Assembly (NCBI RefSeq): GCF_002875705.1
Contig: NZ_MCZZ01000146.1
Span: 16,641 to 80,640, forward strand
Direction: 5' to 3'
Length of the DNA stretch: 64,000 nt
Origin: Vibrio sp. 10N.261.45.E2
GTDB taxonomy: Bacteria; Pseudomonadota; Gammaproteobacteria; Enterobacterales; Vibrionaceae
Shown: positions 45,506 to 54,603 of the stretch, piece after piece
How positions within the stretch are numbered: the first letter of the stretch is position 1
Layout of the letters: the number at the start of each line of letters is the position of its first letter
Program-made: the position numbers and the translations under genes
The notes under the pieces: generated by a model
The model's input: only the letters and a program-made list of their open reading frames with translations
Told to the model about the DNA's origin: nothing
The model's database searches: none

Positions 45506-45534
45506 CTTGAAACTGTTTTGTTCAATCCATATAT
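45506..45534 (+). promoter_or_regulatory. Sigma-32 heat-shock promoter of ibpA
   Basis: CTTGAAA, a 14-base spacer and CCATATAT fit the sigma-32 consensus (CTTGAAA, 13-15 bases, CCCCATNT) with few changes. It gives a leader of about 255 bases before ibpA. Confidence 0.85.
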
Positions 45535-45703
45535 CTATTTGTGAAGAGGATGGCTGTCTTGCTCTACAAGAGAAGAAACAGAACCTTCATTACCGCTGAC
45601 GAAATATCGCTCAATAGAGGATAACTTTCGCAGCACACAACTTAAAAATTGATTCACTGTCATGTCCCAGAGTTGTCGCCAATAGAGGTGAAACCCGAGG
45701 AAT

Positions 45704-45802
45704 GCGAATTGAATCTCTTAGCTGTTTACTGGGTCATTCACAGGTTCGATCTAAGTAAAATTCGCAGCTAAGACTATTGCTTACTAAAAGGATAGCATTA
45801 TG
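45704..45802 (+). promoter_or_regulatory. ROSE-like RNA thermometer in the ibpA leader
   Basis: GCGAATT (45704-45710) pairs with AATTCGC (45759-45765), and CTTAG with CTAAG inside it. Next to the start codon, TTGCT (45777-45781) can pair with the Shine-Dalgarno AGGA (45789-45792) leaving one bulged G, the hallmark of ROSE thermometers that melt on heating. No gene lies in the rest of the 504-base gyrB-ibpA spacer. Confidence 0.65.
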
Positions 45803-46234
45803 AGAACTGTAGATTTCACTCCACTTTACCGCAACGCAATCGGCTTCGATCGTCTATTCAACATGATGGAAGCGAACACATCGAAGAACTCTTCTGGCGG
45901 TTACCCTCCATACAACATCGAGCAAAAAGACGAAAACAACTACCGTATTACTATGGCAGTCGCAGGTTTTGCTGATGACCAATTAGATCTGACTCAGAAA
46001 GAGAACATGCTAATTGTGAAAGGTGAGCGTAAAGCAGAAGCAGAGAAAACCTTCGTATACCAAGGTATCGCAGAGCGTGATTTCGAGCGTAAATTCCAAC
46101 TGGCAGACTACGTAAAAGTAGTAGGTGCAAGCATGGAAAATGGTCTTCTTCACATCGACCTAGAACGCGAAATCCCAGAAGCGATGCAACCTCGTAAGAT
46201 TGCTATTAATGGTAATAGCCTACTAGAAGGTTAA
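45800..46234 (+). CDS. ibpA: Small heat-shock protein IbpA (Hsp20)
   Basis: A 144-residue alpha-crystallin holdase that coats unfolded proteins for later rescue by DnaK and ClpB. It begins MRTVDFTPLYRNAIGFDRLF. The crystallin domain has YRITMAVAGFADDQLDLTQ, ERDFERKFQLADYVKV, and the A-x-x-x-N-G-L-L motif ASMENGLLHIDL. A C-terminal PRKIAIN supplies the I-x-I oligomer anchor. Its promoter and leader support heat control at both transcription and translation. Confidence 0.96.
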   Translation: MRTVDFTPLYRNAIGFDRLFNMMEANTSKNSSGGYPPYNIEQKDENNYRITMAVAGFADDQLDLTQKENMLIVKGERKAEAEKTFVYQGIAERDFERKFQLADYVKVVGASMENGLLHIDLEREIPEAMQPRKIAINGNSLLEG

Positions 46235-46235
46235 T

Positions 46236-46372
46236 ACCCGTCATACTTGAAGCTACAGCGTTGTTGACGTCGTAAATTCCCCCTAATCACATAGGTTCCC
46301 TATGCTCATAGGGTTGAATTTCCTAGTCGCCTAGCTGAACCCCCAATTATTTAGGGGATTCAAGTGATAAAA
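46236..46372. repeat. ERIC-like intergenic repeat
   Basis: The left end ATACCCGTCATACTTGAAGC and the right end GGGGATTCAAGTG resemble the two termini of the enterobacterial ERIC/IRU element read in reverse. The middle has its own hairpins (CCCTATGCTCATAGGG). It lies between ibpA and its terminator, so it is transcribed with ibpA. Confidence 0.7.
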
Positions 46373-46392
46373 ACTATCGGGAAGTAAAAGTG

Positions 46393-46420
46393 AAAGAGCA
46401 CCCCATGAGGTGCTCTTTTT
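46393..46420. terminator. Bidirectional terminator between ibpA and avtA
   Basis: AAAGAGCACC and GGTGCTCTTTTT form a stem with a T-run on the plus side. Convergent avtA ends 33 bases further on. Confidence 0.85.
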
Positions 46421-46452
46421 GTATTTGGTCTACGGTAAGCTAAAAGCTCTTA

Positions 46453-47703
46453 TTACTGCTCTGAGTAAGCCTTTTTCACTTCTTCTGCAATGATCGCAAT
46501 ACCTTTCTGCATCGCTTCATCGTCTTGAACGTAGTTCATACGCAAGCATTGGTGAGCATGATCCCACTCGTCTTCTTGGCCGATAAAGAAGTATTCACCC
46601 GGAACAATCAATACACCGCGAGCTTTAAGGCGGTCGTACAGTTCCATGGTGGTAATAGGCAGTTCATCAAACCATAGCCATAAGAATATTGCGCCCTCAG
46701 GCTTGTGGATACGGAAGCGTGGGTCATCGATAGCATCTTGTAGTAACTCGACAGCACGTAGAGATTTGTCTTTATAGAAAGGTTTGATTACCTCACTGCT
46801 CAAGCGGAGTAGGTCGCCTTTCTCAATCATGTGGTTGGCAATAGCAGGGCCGACACTGTTTGGCGCTAAGCTGATGATTCCATTCATGTTGGTCAATGCT
46901 TGTGTTACTTCTTCACTCGCAATCACGATACCGCAACGAACACCCGGCAAGCCAAGTTTAGAAAGGCTCATACACAGAATGGTATTTTCATTCCAAAACG
47001 GTTCGACATCTTCAAAGATGATGTTTGGAAATGGTAGGCCGTAAGCATTGTCGATCAGCAATGGAATGTTGTTTTCACGCGCCAGCTTATCCAGTTTACG
47101 TACTTCTTCGTCGGTCAGTACGTTACCCGTCGGGTTCGTTGGACGAGATGCACAGATAGCCGCCACCGAGTCATCCACTTTTAGCTGTTCGAAATCGACG
47201 TGATATTTGAACTGGCGGTTTTCTAGCAGCTCGATCTCAGGGTGGTAAGAGATAAAGATATCGTCATCAATACCAGCATCGCCGTAGCCGATGTATTCCG
47301 GCGCGATCGGTAACAAAATCTTCTTGTGGGAACCGTCAGGCTGTTGACCTGCTAATAGGTTGAACAGGTAAAAGAAACCACTTTGACTGCCGTTAGTCAG
47401 GCTGATGTTCTTTTCGCTGATGTCCCAACCGTAGGTCTCTTTCAGCATTGCTGCTAACGATTTGATGAAGCTGTCTTTGCCCTGTGGACCATCGTAGTTG
47501 GCGAGGGCGGCGATGAGTTCTCCACTGGCGAGCATGTCGGCACTGGCTTGGTTAAAGTAATCGAGCATGGCTGGGATAGCGGCTGGGTTACCACCACCGA
47601 GCATGATAGCGCCAGGAGTGCGCAGACCATCATTCAAATCATCCATTAAACGAGTGATTCCAGAGTATCGATTAAACTTTTCGCCAAACTTAGAGAACTG
47701 CAT
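46453..47703 (-). CDS. avtA: Valine--pyruvate aminotransferase
   Basis: A 416-residue fold-type I PLP enzyme that exchanges amino groups between valine and pyruvate/alanine. The N-terminus FSKFGEKFNRYSGITRLMDDLNDG and GAIMLGGGNPAAIP match E. coli AvtA. The PLP lysine is in CMSLSKLGLPGVRCG. It appears to be a single-gene unit. Confidence 0.95.
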   Translation of the reverse strand: MQFSKFGEKFNRYSGITRLMDDLNDGLRTPGAIMLGGGNPAAIPAMLDYFNQASADMLASGELIAALANYDGPQGKDSFIKSLAAMLKETYGWDISEKNISLTNGSQSGFFYLFNLLAGQQPDGSHKKILLPIAPEYIGYGDAGIDDDIFISYHPEIELLENRQFKYHVDFEQLKVDDSVAAICASRPTNPTGNVLTDEEVRKLDKLARENNIPLLIDNAYGLPFPNIIFEDVEPFWNENTILCMSLSKLGLPGVRCGIVIASEEVTQALTNMNGIISLAPNSVGPAIANHMIEKGDLLRLSSEVIKPFYKDKSLRAVELLQDAIDDPRFRIHKPEGAIFLWLWFDELPITTMELYDRLKARGVLIVPGEYFFIGQEDEWDHAHQCLRMNYVQDDEAMQKGIAIIAEEVKKAYSEQ

Positions 47704-47900
47704 TACTAATTTTACCTAATTCATTGTGATTGCTTGTTATGTGTCATTAAGGCAGACCTTATGTCTGCCATCAGTGTATTCCTTGAACATACCGCAATGT
47801 TTTTGCGACGCATAGCGCCAAATGCTCTAACACGTAAAAAACTTCTATAAAGTTTGGTTAATGAGTAACAGCTTGCTTATTGAGCGTACCTTTAGCGATA

Positions 47901-47928
47901 AAAAAAAGGAGAAGCCTAAGCTTCTCCT
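47901..47928 (-). terminator. Alpha-amylase gene terminator
   Basis: On the minus strand AGGAGAAGC and GCTTCTCCT pair, followed by eight T residues. Confidence 0.88.
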
Positions 47929-47958
47929 CTAGTTTCTGGTATGTATGTTAATGAAGGT

Positions 47959-50046
47959 TTACTTTGAACCTGTATAAACGACTAATACCTTGTCATCTTG
48001 GTACTGGCGTTCGAACGCATAGTAGCCCTTGCTGTTGCGGATGATGTGCTTACCCTGCGCAACGGCTGGATGGCGCAGGCGGAATTGGCCAAGTGCTTGC
48101 CAGTGTTCTAGCAACTCTGCACGTTCGCCGGTGATTTGATCCCAAGGCATGTCAGAGCGAGTGCCTTGCATAGGATCGGAACCCGTTGGGCCAAAGTCTC
48201 GTGCAATTTCATCCCCGTAATAGATCTGCACTGCTCCCGGAGCTAGCATCAACGCGTTTGCTGCTTTGGTTTGTTTCGCAAAGTCGCTGCCGTGTTGTGT
48301 CCAGAATAGCGAGGTGTCGTGAGACGATAGATAGCTCAATACGTTGAATTCGCTGTCGTGATTGATCTTCTCAGCATAACGAAGGTAATCGGCATCGAGA
48401 TCTGATAGGCATTTAAGCGCCTTTGGTGCGATATCACTCTGGAATTCAAAGTTGATGATCGAATCAAAGCCATTCGCAAAATAGTCTGATTTGACCACGC
48501 TGTGTGCCCATACTTCGCCAGTCATCCAGAAAGGTAGGTCATCCAAGGCTTTGTCGGGGTTGTTCTGCTTCCACTCAGCTAACGCTTGGTTGGTACTCTC
48601 TTTCAATTCTACCCATGCTTCTAGTTCTACGTGTTTAGCGGTATCGACCCTGAAACCATCGACACCATATTCGCGTACCCAATCCGACAACCAAGTGATT
48701 AAGTGATCACGGGGTGTTTTGAGTTCATCGGTCGCGCTGGTGGATTTGTTGCGATAGAAGTTCGGAAGCCCAGTTGTCTCTGTTGATTCGGTTTTGAAAT
48801 CGGGCAGATGTGCCAGAGACATGGTCAGGTTGTTGTAACCCGGGGAATCATAGGCGCCGATATCGCTGCGTAGCCAAGCTTTACCCCACCACTTCTCCCA
48901 CGCTTCTTTGTCGCTGTATGAGATGTAGTTGTTGAAATAGTGCCAGTTCTGACCTTTAGCGGGCTGCCAGTCTGTCCAGTTTTCGCCAAGTGTTTTCGTT
49001 GCTTCTTCATCCGTTAGGTTGAGTTTGCCAAAATCAAACTCTTGCATGTCGGCAAGCGTCGCGTATCCCGTGTGGTTCATTACCACATCCCAGACAACGC
49101 GAATGCCTTTGCTGTGTGCGGTATCGATGAAGGTTTTCAGTTCATCTTCGGTGCCCATGTTGTCATCGAGCTTGGTCCAGTCTTGATGGTAATAGCCATG
49201 GTAGCCGTAGTGTTTGAAGTCACCTCGGTCACCGCCGCCAACCCAGCCGTGGATTTGCTCTAATGGAGACGTTATCCAAATAGCATTAGCACCGAGTGAT
49301 TCTATGTAATCGAGCTTTTCGGTTAAGCCGGCTAAGTCACCACCGTGGAAAGTGCCGATTTCATCTTGTCCGTCTTGGCTGCGACCATAGCTGTTGTCGT
49401 TATCAGGATTACCATTATGGAAACGGTCGGTCATTACGAAGTAAACCGTGGCGTTGTCCCAACTAAAATCGGCCTTGGTTTCTGGTTCAACTTTCTCAAG
49501 CAGCAGAACGCCTTGGCTGTTTTCTGCAGGCTGCATGGTGACGTTGCCATTAATTACTGTGACTTGTTTGCCTGAAAGAGCGTCTCTTACCACGGTGCCA
49601 TCATCAAAGGTTTGAGCAACATCGATAGTGGTTGGCTGATCACTAGAAACCGGACAAGCAAAGCTTTGTACTTGTTGTTGCTTTGGCTTTACCTGAACCG
49701 TCAGTTCATTGGTTTGTGGGTTGAGCGTAAATTGGTAGGTGTTAGCACGAAAGACCTTAATATCAATTTCAGATTTATCGGCGCAGTCGTCTAGGCGAAG
49801 GGGTTTATTGAACTTGATGCGACTCTCTTCGGCCAGCGCATAATTGGTGCCACAGGTATTTTGAGTATCGCTGATTGAGAAGGTATAGCTACCTTTCGCG
49901 AGTTCCTGTTCTGCAATCACGGTGCCTTTACCGGATGATTCGAATACGACAGTGTCGTTATCAATCGTCAGTAATAGGTTGTTGTCACTGGTTTGGCTGC
50001 ATGCGCTGAGTGCCAGCATTGAAAGCGCGAGTACTGTTTTTTTCAT
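47959..50046 (-). CDS. Lipoprotein alpha-amylase (GH13, MalS-like)
   Basis: A 695-residue secreted starch- or maltodextrin-degrading enzyme. The chosen ATG gives MKKTVLALSMLALSACSQ, a lipoprotein signal with lipobox LSAC, so it is probably anchored in the outer membrane. About 190 residues of beta-rich, carbohydrate-binding-like sequence precede the GH13 barrel. GH13 regions are clear: DVVMNH, GFRVDTAKHVE (nucleophile Asp, near residue 465), MTGEVW (acid Glu) and SSHDT. It resembles periplasmic MalS, but is a lipoprotein. The start at 50088 would place a non-signal extension in front. It is isolated between avtA and glyS, with no mal genes nearby. Confidence 0.88.
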   Translation of the reverse strand: MKKTVLALSMLALSACSQTSDNNLLLTIDNDTVVFESSGKGTVIAEQELAKGSYTFSISDTQNTCGTNYALAEESRIKFNKPLRLDDCADKSEIDIKVFRANTYQFTLNPQTNELTVQVKPKQQQVQSFACPVSSDQPTTIDVAQTFDDGTVVRDALSGKQVTVINGNVTMQPAENSQGVLLLEKVEPETKADFSWDNATVYFVMTDRFHNGNPDNDNSYGRSQDGQDEIGTFHGGDLAGLTEKLDYIESLGANAIWITSPLEQIHGWVGGGDRGDFKHYGYHGYYHQDWTKLDDNMGTEDELKTFIDTAHSKGIRVVWDVVMNHTGYATLADMQEFDFGKLNLTDEEATKTLGENWTDWQPAKGQNWHYFNNYISYSDKEAWEKWWGKAWLRSDIGAYDSPGYNNLTMSLAHLPDFKTESTETTGLPNFYRNKSTSATDELKTPRDHLITWLSDWVREYGVDGFRVDTAKHVELEAWVELKESTNQALAEWKQNNPDKALDDLPFWMTGEVWAHSVVKSDYFANGFDSIINFEFQSDIAPKALKCLSDLDADYLRYAEKINHDSEFNVLSYLSSHDTSLFWTQHGSDFAKQTKAANALMLAPGAVQIYYGDEIARDFGPTGSDPMQGTRSDMPWDQITGERAELLEHWQALGQFRLRHPAVAQGKHIIRNSKGYYAFERQYQDDKVLVVYTGSK

Positions 50047-50169
50047 TGTTCCCTTCCCCTGAATAAACAGGTCAGTTATAGCAAACAATGCCCTCTACAG
50101 TCTGAGTGCTGTTTCATTCAGTAGGTCAATAAAACCTCTACAAATAAATGCTTGGTTCACAAAAACAAA

Positions 50170-50193
50170 AAGGGAAGCTTTCGCTTCCCTTTG
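50170..50193 (-). terminator. glyQS terminator
   Basis: On the minus strand AAAGGGAAGC and GCTTCCCTTT pair with a 4-base loop, followed by a T-rich tract, between glyS and the amylase gene. Confidence 0.88.
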
Positions 50194-50236
50194 GGTGTTT
50201 ATCTTTAGATAACTAAAGTAACTTTATCAATCGTAC

Positions 50237-52303
50237 TTATTTTTGCAGTAGAGAGATGTCAGCAATCTGTAGGAACAGGTTACGTAGGTTGTTCAGTAGC
50301 GTTAGACGGTTCTTCTTAAGCGCTTCGTCATCAGCCATAACCATTACGTTATCGAAGAATGCATCAACAGGTTCACGTAGGTCAGCAAGTTTGCTTAGGG
50401 CTTCTTGGTAGTTGCCTGTTGCGAATGCTGGTTCTAGTGCTTCCGTCATTACTGTAACGTTCTCAGCCAGTGCTTTCTCTGCGTCTTCTTGAAGAAGAGT
50501 TAGATCGATTTCAGCAGCTAGCTCGCCATCGAATTTCGCAAGGATGTTACCTACACGTTTGTTCGCTGCTGCTAGTGCTTCTGCTGCTTCCAATTCACGG
50601 AAGTGAGAAACCGCTTTAACACGTTGGTCAAAGTCAGCTGGCTTAGTTGGACGACGTGCTAGCACCGCTTGAATGATATCAACGCTGAAACCAGCATCTT
50701 GGTACCATGCGCGGAAACGACCTAGCATGAAGTCGATAACGTCAGCTTCTACGTTGTCGTTGGTTAGCTTGTCGCCTAGTAGCTCTTTCGCTTTACCGAT
50801 CAGATCGGTTAGGTCTAGGTTGTAGCCGTTTTCAACGATGATACGTAGCACACCTAGAGACGCACGACGAAGTGCAAATGGGTCAGAACCTTTTGGTGCT
50901 TGACCAATACCGAAGATACCTACGATAGTGTCTAGCTTGTCTGCCATTGCAACTGCAGAAGAGATACCAGTGCTTGGTAGATCGTCACCAGCGAAACGAG
51001 GCATGTACTGCTCGTAAAGTGCTAGTGCAACTTGCTCGTCTTCACCATCGTGAGTCGCATAGTGCATACCCATTACACCTTGTGTATCCGTGAATTCGAA
51101 TACCATAGATGTCATTAGGTCACACTTAGCTAGAAGGCCTGCACGCTTAGACTTTTCAACGTCAGCATCGATTTGCTCAGCGATGTAGCCAGCAAGTTCA
51201 GTGATGCGGTCTGTTTTGTCTTTGATAGTACCAAGCTGCTTCTGGAAGATAGCTTGGTCTAGCTCAGGAAGACGGTCGATCAGCGGACGCTTACGGTCTG
51301 TGTTGAAGAAGAACTCAGCATCAGCAAGACGTGGACGAACCACTTTCTCATTACCTTCGATAACGTGACGAGGCTCTTTAGACTCGATGTTTGATACGAA
51401 GATAAAGTTCGGAAGGAGCTTCTTGTTATCGTCGTAAACAGGGAAGTACTTTTGGTCACCTTTCATGGTGTAAACCAAAGCTTCAGAAGGTACTTTTAGG
51501 AACTCTTCTTCAAACTTCGCTGTAAGTACTACTGGCCATTCAACCAGAGACGTTACTTCTTCAACAAGGTCATCTTCTAGGTCAGCTTTACCGCCAACCG
51601 CTGCTGCCGCTTTTTGCGAATCAGCAAGGATGATTGCTTTACGTGCTTCGTAATCTGCCATTACTTTACCGCGCTCTTCTAGGATCGCAGGGTATTGGTC
51701 AGCAGAATCGATTGTGAACTCTTGTTCGCCCATGAAACGGTGGCCACGGATAGTACGAGCAGATGCTACGCCTAGGATTTCGCCTTCAATAAGCTCATCA
51801 CCTAGTAGTACTGTCAGTGTTTTCACTGGACGGATAAATTGAATGTCTGAGTTACCCCAGCGCATTGCTTTAGGGATTGGTAGGCCAGCCAGTGCTTTTG
51901 CAGCAATGTCCATCACCAATTCTTGAACAGGTTTGCCAGCTACTTCTTGTTTGAAAAGAAGCCACTCGCCTTTGTCTGTTTTTAGACGGTCAGCTTGCTC
52001 AACAGTAATACCGTTACCACGAGCCCAACCTTGTGCTGCCTTGGTCGCGTTGCCTTCCGCATCGAATGCTACAGAAACAGCAGGACCACGTTTTTCAACG
52101 ACTTTGTCTGCTTGGCCTTCAGCCAGTGCTGTTACTTTAAGTGCTAGACGACGAGGTGCTGCGTACCACTTGATGCCTTCGTGAGAAAGCTCAGCCGTTT
52201 TAAGACCCGCTTCAAAGTTAGAAGCAAAGGCTTCTGCTAGAGAACGAAGCGCCGTTGGTGGAAGCTCTTCCGTACCCAGTTCAATTAGAAAATTCTTCGC
52301 CAT
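50237..52303 (-). CDS. glyS: Glycine--tRNA ligase, beta subunit
   Basis: A 688-residue subunit of the alpha2-beta2 glycyl-tRNA synthetase that binds tRNA. It begins AKNFLIELGTEELPPTALRSLAEAF, has FEFTDTQGVMGMHYA and ends in the anticodon-binding-like domain (FDNVMVMADDEALKKNRLTLLNNL). It starts 2 bases after glyQ. Confidence 0.97.
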   Translation of the reverse strand: MAKNFLIELGTEELPPTALRSLAEAFASNFEAGLKTAELSHEGIKWYAAPRRLALKVTALAEGQADKVVEKRGPAVSVAFDAEGNATKAAQGWARGNGITVEQADRLKTDKGEWLLFKQEVAGKPVQELVMDIAAKALAGLPIPKAMRWGNSDIQFIRPVKTLTVLLGDELIEGEILGVASARTIRGHRFMGEQEFTIDSADQYPAILEERGKVMADYEARKAIILADSQKAAAAVGGKADLEDDLVEEVTSLVEWPVVLTAKFEEEFLKVPSEALVYTMKGDQKYFPVYDDNKKLLPNFIFVSNIESKEPRHVIEGNEKVVRPRLADAEFFFNTDRKRPLIDRLPELDQAIFQKQLGTIKDKTDRITELAGYIAEQIDADVEKSKRAGLLAKCDLMTSMVFEFTDTQGVMGMHYATHDGEDEQVALALYEQYMPRFAGDDLPSTGISSAVAMADKLDTIVGIFGIGQAPKGSDPFALRRASLGVLRIIVENGYNLDLTDLIGKAKELLGDKLTNDNVEADVIDFMLGRFRAWYQDAGFSVDIIQAVLARRPTKPADFDQRVKAVSHFRELEAAEALAAANKRVGNILAKFDGELAAEIDLTLLQEDAEKALAENVTVMTEALEPAFATGNYQEALSKLADLREPVDAFFDNVMVMADDEALKKNRLTLLNNLRNLFLQIADISLLQK

Positions 52304-52305
52304 GA

Positions 52306-53220
52306 TTATTTATCCTTCTTACACATTGGGAAGCCTAGCGCTTCACGTGACGCGTAGTACGCCTCAGCAACTGATTTAGTCAGGTTGCGGATACGAAGGA
52401 TGTAACGTTGACGCTCTGTTACAGAGATAGCTTTGCGCGCATCAAGGATGTTGAATGCGTGACCTGCTTTTAGAATGCGCTCGTAAGCTGGAAGCGGAAG
52501 TGGCTTCTCAAGCTCAAGTAGCTCTTTACACTCTTTTTCGCACTGATCGAAGAAAGTGAATAGGAAATCTACGTCTGCGTGCTCGAAGTTGTATGTTGAT
52601 TGCTCAACTTCGTTTTGGTGGAAGATGTCACCGTAAGTCACGTTAGAACCGTCTGGTGCTACGTTCCATACAAGGTCGTAAACAGAATCTACTTCCTGAA
52701 TGTACATTGCTAGACGCTCGATACCGTAAGTGATCTCGCCAGTTACAGGCTTACACTCAAGGCCGCCAACCTGTTGGAAGTAAGTAAACTGAGTTACTTC
52801 CATGCCGTTTAGCCATACTTCCCAACCAAGGCCCCATGCGCCTAGTGTTGGGTTTTCCCAGTTATCTTCAACGAAGCGAATGTCGTGAACAAGTGGGTCA
52901 ACACCAAGAACCTCTAGGGAGCCTAGGTACAACTCTTGGATATTGTCTGGCGATGGTTTTAGCGCTACTTGGAATTGGTAGTAGTGCTGCAGACGGTTAG
53001 GGTTTTCACCGTAACGGCCATCGGTCGGACGACGAGAAGGTTGAACGTAAGCTGTAGACATTGGCTCTGGGCCAAGTGCTCGTAGACATGTCATTGGGTG
53101 AGAGGTGCCAGCACCTACTTCCATATCTAGAGGTTGAACAATGGTACAACCGTTTTGAGCCCAGTAATCCTGCAGCGCGAGGATCATTCCCTGGAAGGTT
53201 TTGATATCGTATTTTTGCAT
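52306..53220 (-). CDS. glyQ: Glycine--tRNA ligase, alpha subunit
   Basis: A 304-residue class II synthetase subunit carrying the catalytic site. MQKYDIKTFQGMILALQDYWAQNGC is the family N-terminus. MEVGAGTSHPMTCLRALGP and RYGENPNRLQHYYQFQV carry motif 2-like residues. It is co-transcribed with glyS. Confidence 0.97.
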   Translation of the reverse strand: MQKYDIKTFQGMILALQDYWAQNGCTIVQPLDMEVGAGTSHPMTCLRALGPEPMSTAYVQPSRRPTDGRYGENPNRLQHYYQFQVALKPSPDNIQELYLGSLEVLGVDPLVHDIRFVEDNWENPTLGAWGLGWEVWLNGMEVTQFTYFQQVGGLECKPVTGEITYGIERLAMYIQEVDSVYDLVWNVAPDGSNVTYGDIFHQNEVEQSTYNFEHADVDFLFTFFDQCEKECKELLELEKPLPLPAYERILKAGHAFNILDARKAISVTERQRYILRIRNLTKSVAEAYYASREALGFPMCKKDK

Positions 53221-53429
53221 AGTCAGGTTCGCGCGATTCTTTTAAATGAATGAGAAAAATAACCTCTGAGTATACCGAGATATTCGTAAAGCGAGTAGGG
53301 GTAATCTTGTTTAATTAGTGGTCTAAAATGTCGTTTAGTGGATTTTTGTGCCTTTAATGTTTGTTTTTCGGCACAAGTGGATATTTTGATAAGTTTGATA
53401 CTTGTGTTTGAAAGCTCGGATGATTAAAA

Positions 53430-53562
53430 TCTCGCGGTCTTTGGGGAGTAGCTTACTTATTCATATCCTATTGAATGAGTTCGTTCGTCAACATAATTGA
53501 TGCAAAATCATCATGGCGTTCGAGGCAACCACCACCTTGGTGGCGCTTAGCAAGACCTTAGA
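53430..53562 (+). ncRNA. yybP-ykoY manganese riboswitch
   Basis: GGGGAGTAGC at 53443-53452, GTCAACATA in the middle and GCAAGACC at the 3' side match the conserved parts of this manganese-sensing aptamer. The closing stem GGTCTT (53436-53441)/AAGACC (53552-53557) is perfect. The expression platform follows (to 53640): GGGATGG (53578-53584) can pair with CCATCCC (53621-53627) close to the start codon. The remaining sequence from 53221 to 53430 shows no gene. Confidence 0.9.
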
Positions 53563-53640
53563 CAAGCATCGTGAACCGGGATGGGGCGCGAGGTTTGTCT
53601 TTGGTTAAATATAATAATCTCCATCCCAAATGAGCATGTC

Positions 53641-54195
53641 GTGAGCGTTTTAGCTATTTCAATTACAACTGTCGCCTTAGCCGAGATCGGTGATAAGACT
53701 CAGTTGCTATCTCTTTTGTTAGCCAGTCGATATCGAAAACCGATACCTATTATTGCGGCTATCTTCTTTGCCACCATTGCCAATCATGCCCTTGCTGCAT
53801 GGCTCGGGGTTGTGATCGCCGATTATCTTTCACCTGAAGTATTAAAGTGGGTGCTGGTGGTCAGCTTCATCGCGATGGCAGGTTGGATTCTGATTCCGGA
53901 TAAGCTGGATGACGATGAGCAGATCTCAAACCGAGGCCCGTTTGTCGCCAGTTTTATTGCTTTCTTTATCGCTGAGATTGGCGATAAAACCCAGATTGCG
54001 ACGTCGATTCTAGGGGCTCAATATTCTGATGCATTAGCGTGGGTGATTTTGGGTACGACTATTGGTATGTTGCTAGCAAATGTACCCGTAGTGATCATAG
54101 GTAAACTGTCTGCGGATAAGATGCCTCTTGATCTGATTCGTAAGATCACAGCCTTGTTATTCGTGGGCTTAGCTATCGCAGCGGCTTTCTATTAA
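53641..54195 (+). CDS. mneA: Manganese exporter MneA (UPF0016/GDT1 family)
   Basis: A 184-residue inner-membrane transporter with six helices in two homologous halves, each bearing the family motif (ALAEIGDKTQLL and FIAEIGDKTQIA). The vibrio member MneA exports manganese. The riboswitch upstream supports this job: excess metal turns expression on. I start at the GTG at 53641 (SVLAISITTVALAE), not at the ATG at 53581, which lies in the riboswitch platform. The Shine-Dalgarno is weak, as expected where RNA structure controls access. Confidence 0.93.
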   Translation: MSVLAISITTVALAEIGDKTQLLSLLLASRYRKPIPIIAAIFFATIANHALAAWLGVVIADYLSPEVLKWVLVVSFIAMAGWILIPDKLDDDEQISNRGPFVASFIAFFIAEIGDKTQIATSILGAQYSDALAWVILGTTIGMLLANVPVVIIGKLSADKMPLDLIRKITALLFVGLAIAAAFY

Positions 54196-54352
54196 TAGGT
54201 AGTATTGAGTCTTATTATACTCAATCAGTAGAGTAATGTGTTGCAGGTCATACTCTTGCAGTAATGTGGGGTTTATCGAGCGGATGGACATATAACTGTC
54301 ATACTTGTCATGATATTTTAATCTTGTGAGTTAAGAACACGAGGGCATGATT

Positions 54353-54601
54353 ATGTTGACGCGTTATATGGGTATTACTCCACAAAGCCAAAGTTATCTA
54401 TTTACCTTTGGTCTTGCACTTACACTACTAGGCATGGTGTTGACGGACATGTGGCTGCCAATGGTCGCAGGTGCCATCATCATGACAGGGCTTGCGGTAG
54501 AGGCTTGGATTCGGGTCGCGCATATTATTCCGCTGCGTAAAGAAATCCGAGAAATCCAGCATCAGCTTGAGCACCTGCAAAACAAATCTAGAAACGAATA
54601 A
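54353..54601 (+). CDS. Small hypothetical membrane protein, 82 aa
   Basis: Two hydrophobic helices (YLFTFGLALTLLGMVL and MWLPMVAGAIIMTGLAVEAWI) are followed by a charged C-terminal helix (LRKEIREIQHQLEHLQNKS) with heptad spacing, probably a short cytoplasmic coiled coil. I prefer the ATG at 54353, 7 bases after GAGGG, over the ATG at 54347. No family is recognised. It ends at a long terminator hairpin. Confidence 0.7.
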   Translation: MLTRYMGITPQSQSYLFTFGLALTLLGMVLTDMWLPMVAGAIIMTGLAVEAWIRVAHIIPLRKEIREIQHQLEHLQNKSRNE

Positions 54602-54603
54602 AC

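Noticed and set aside
52346..52361. TTCACGTGA core in glyQ as a second parS
   Set aside because: Only the core palindrome fits; about five outer positions differ from the consensus, far worse than the recF site.
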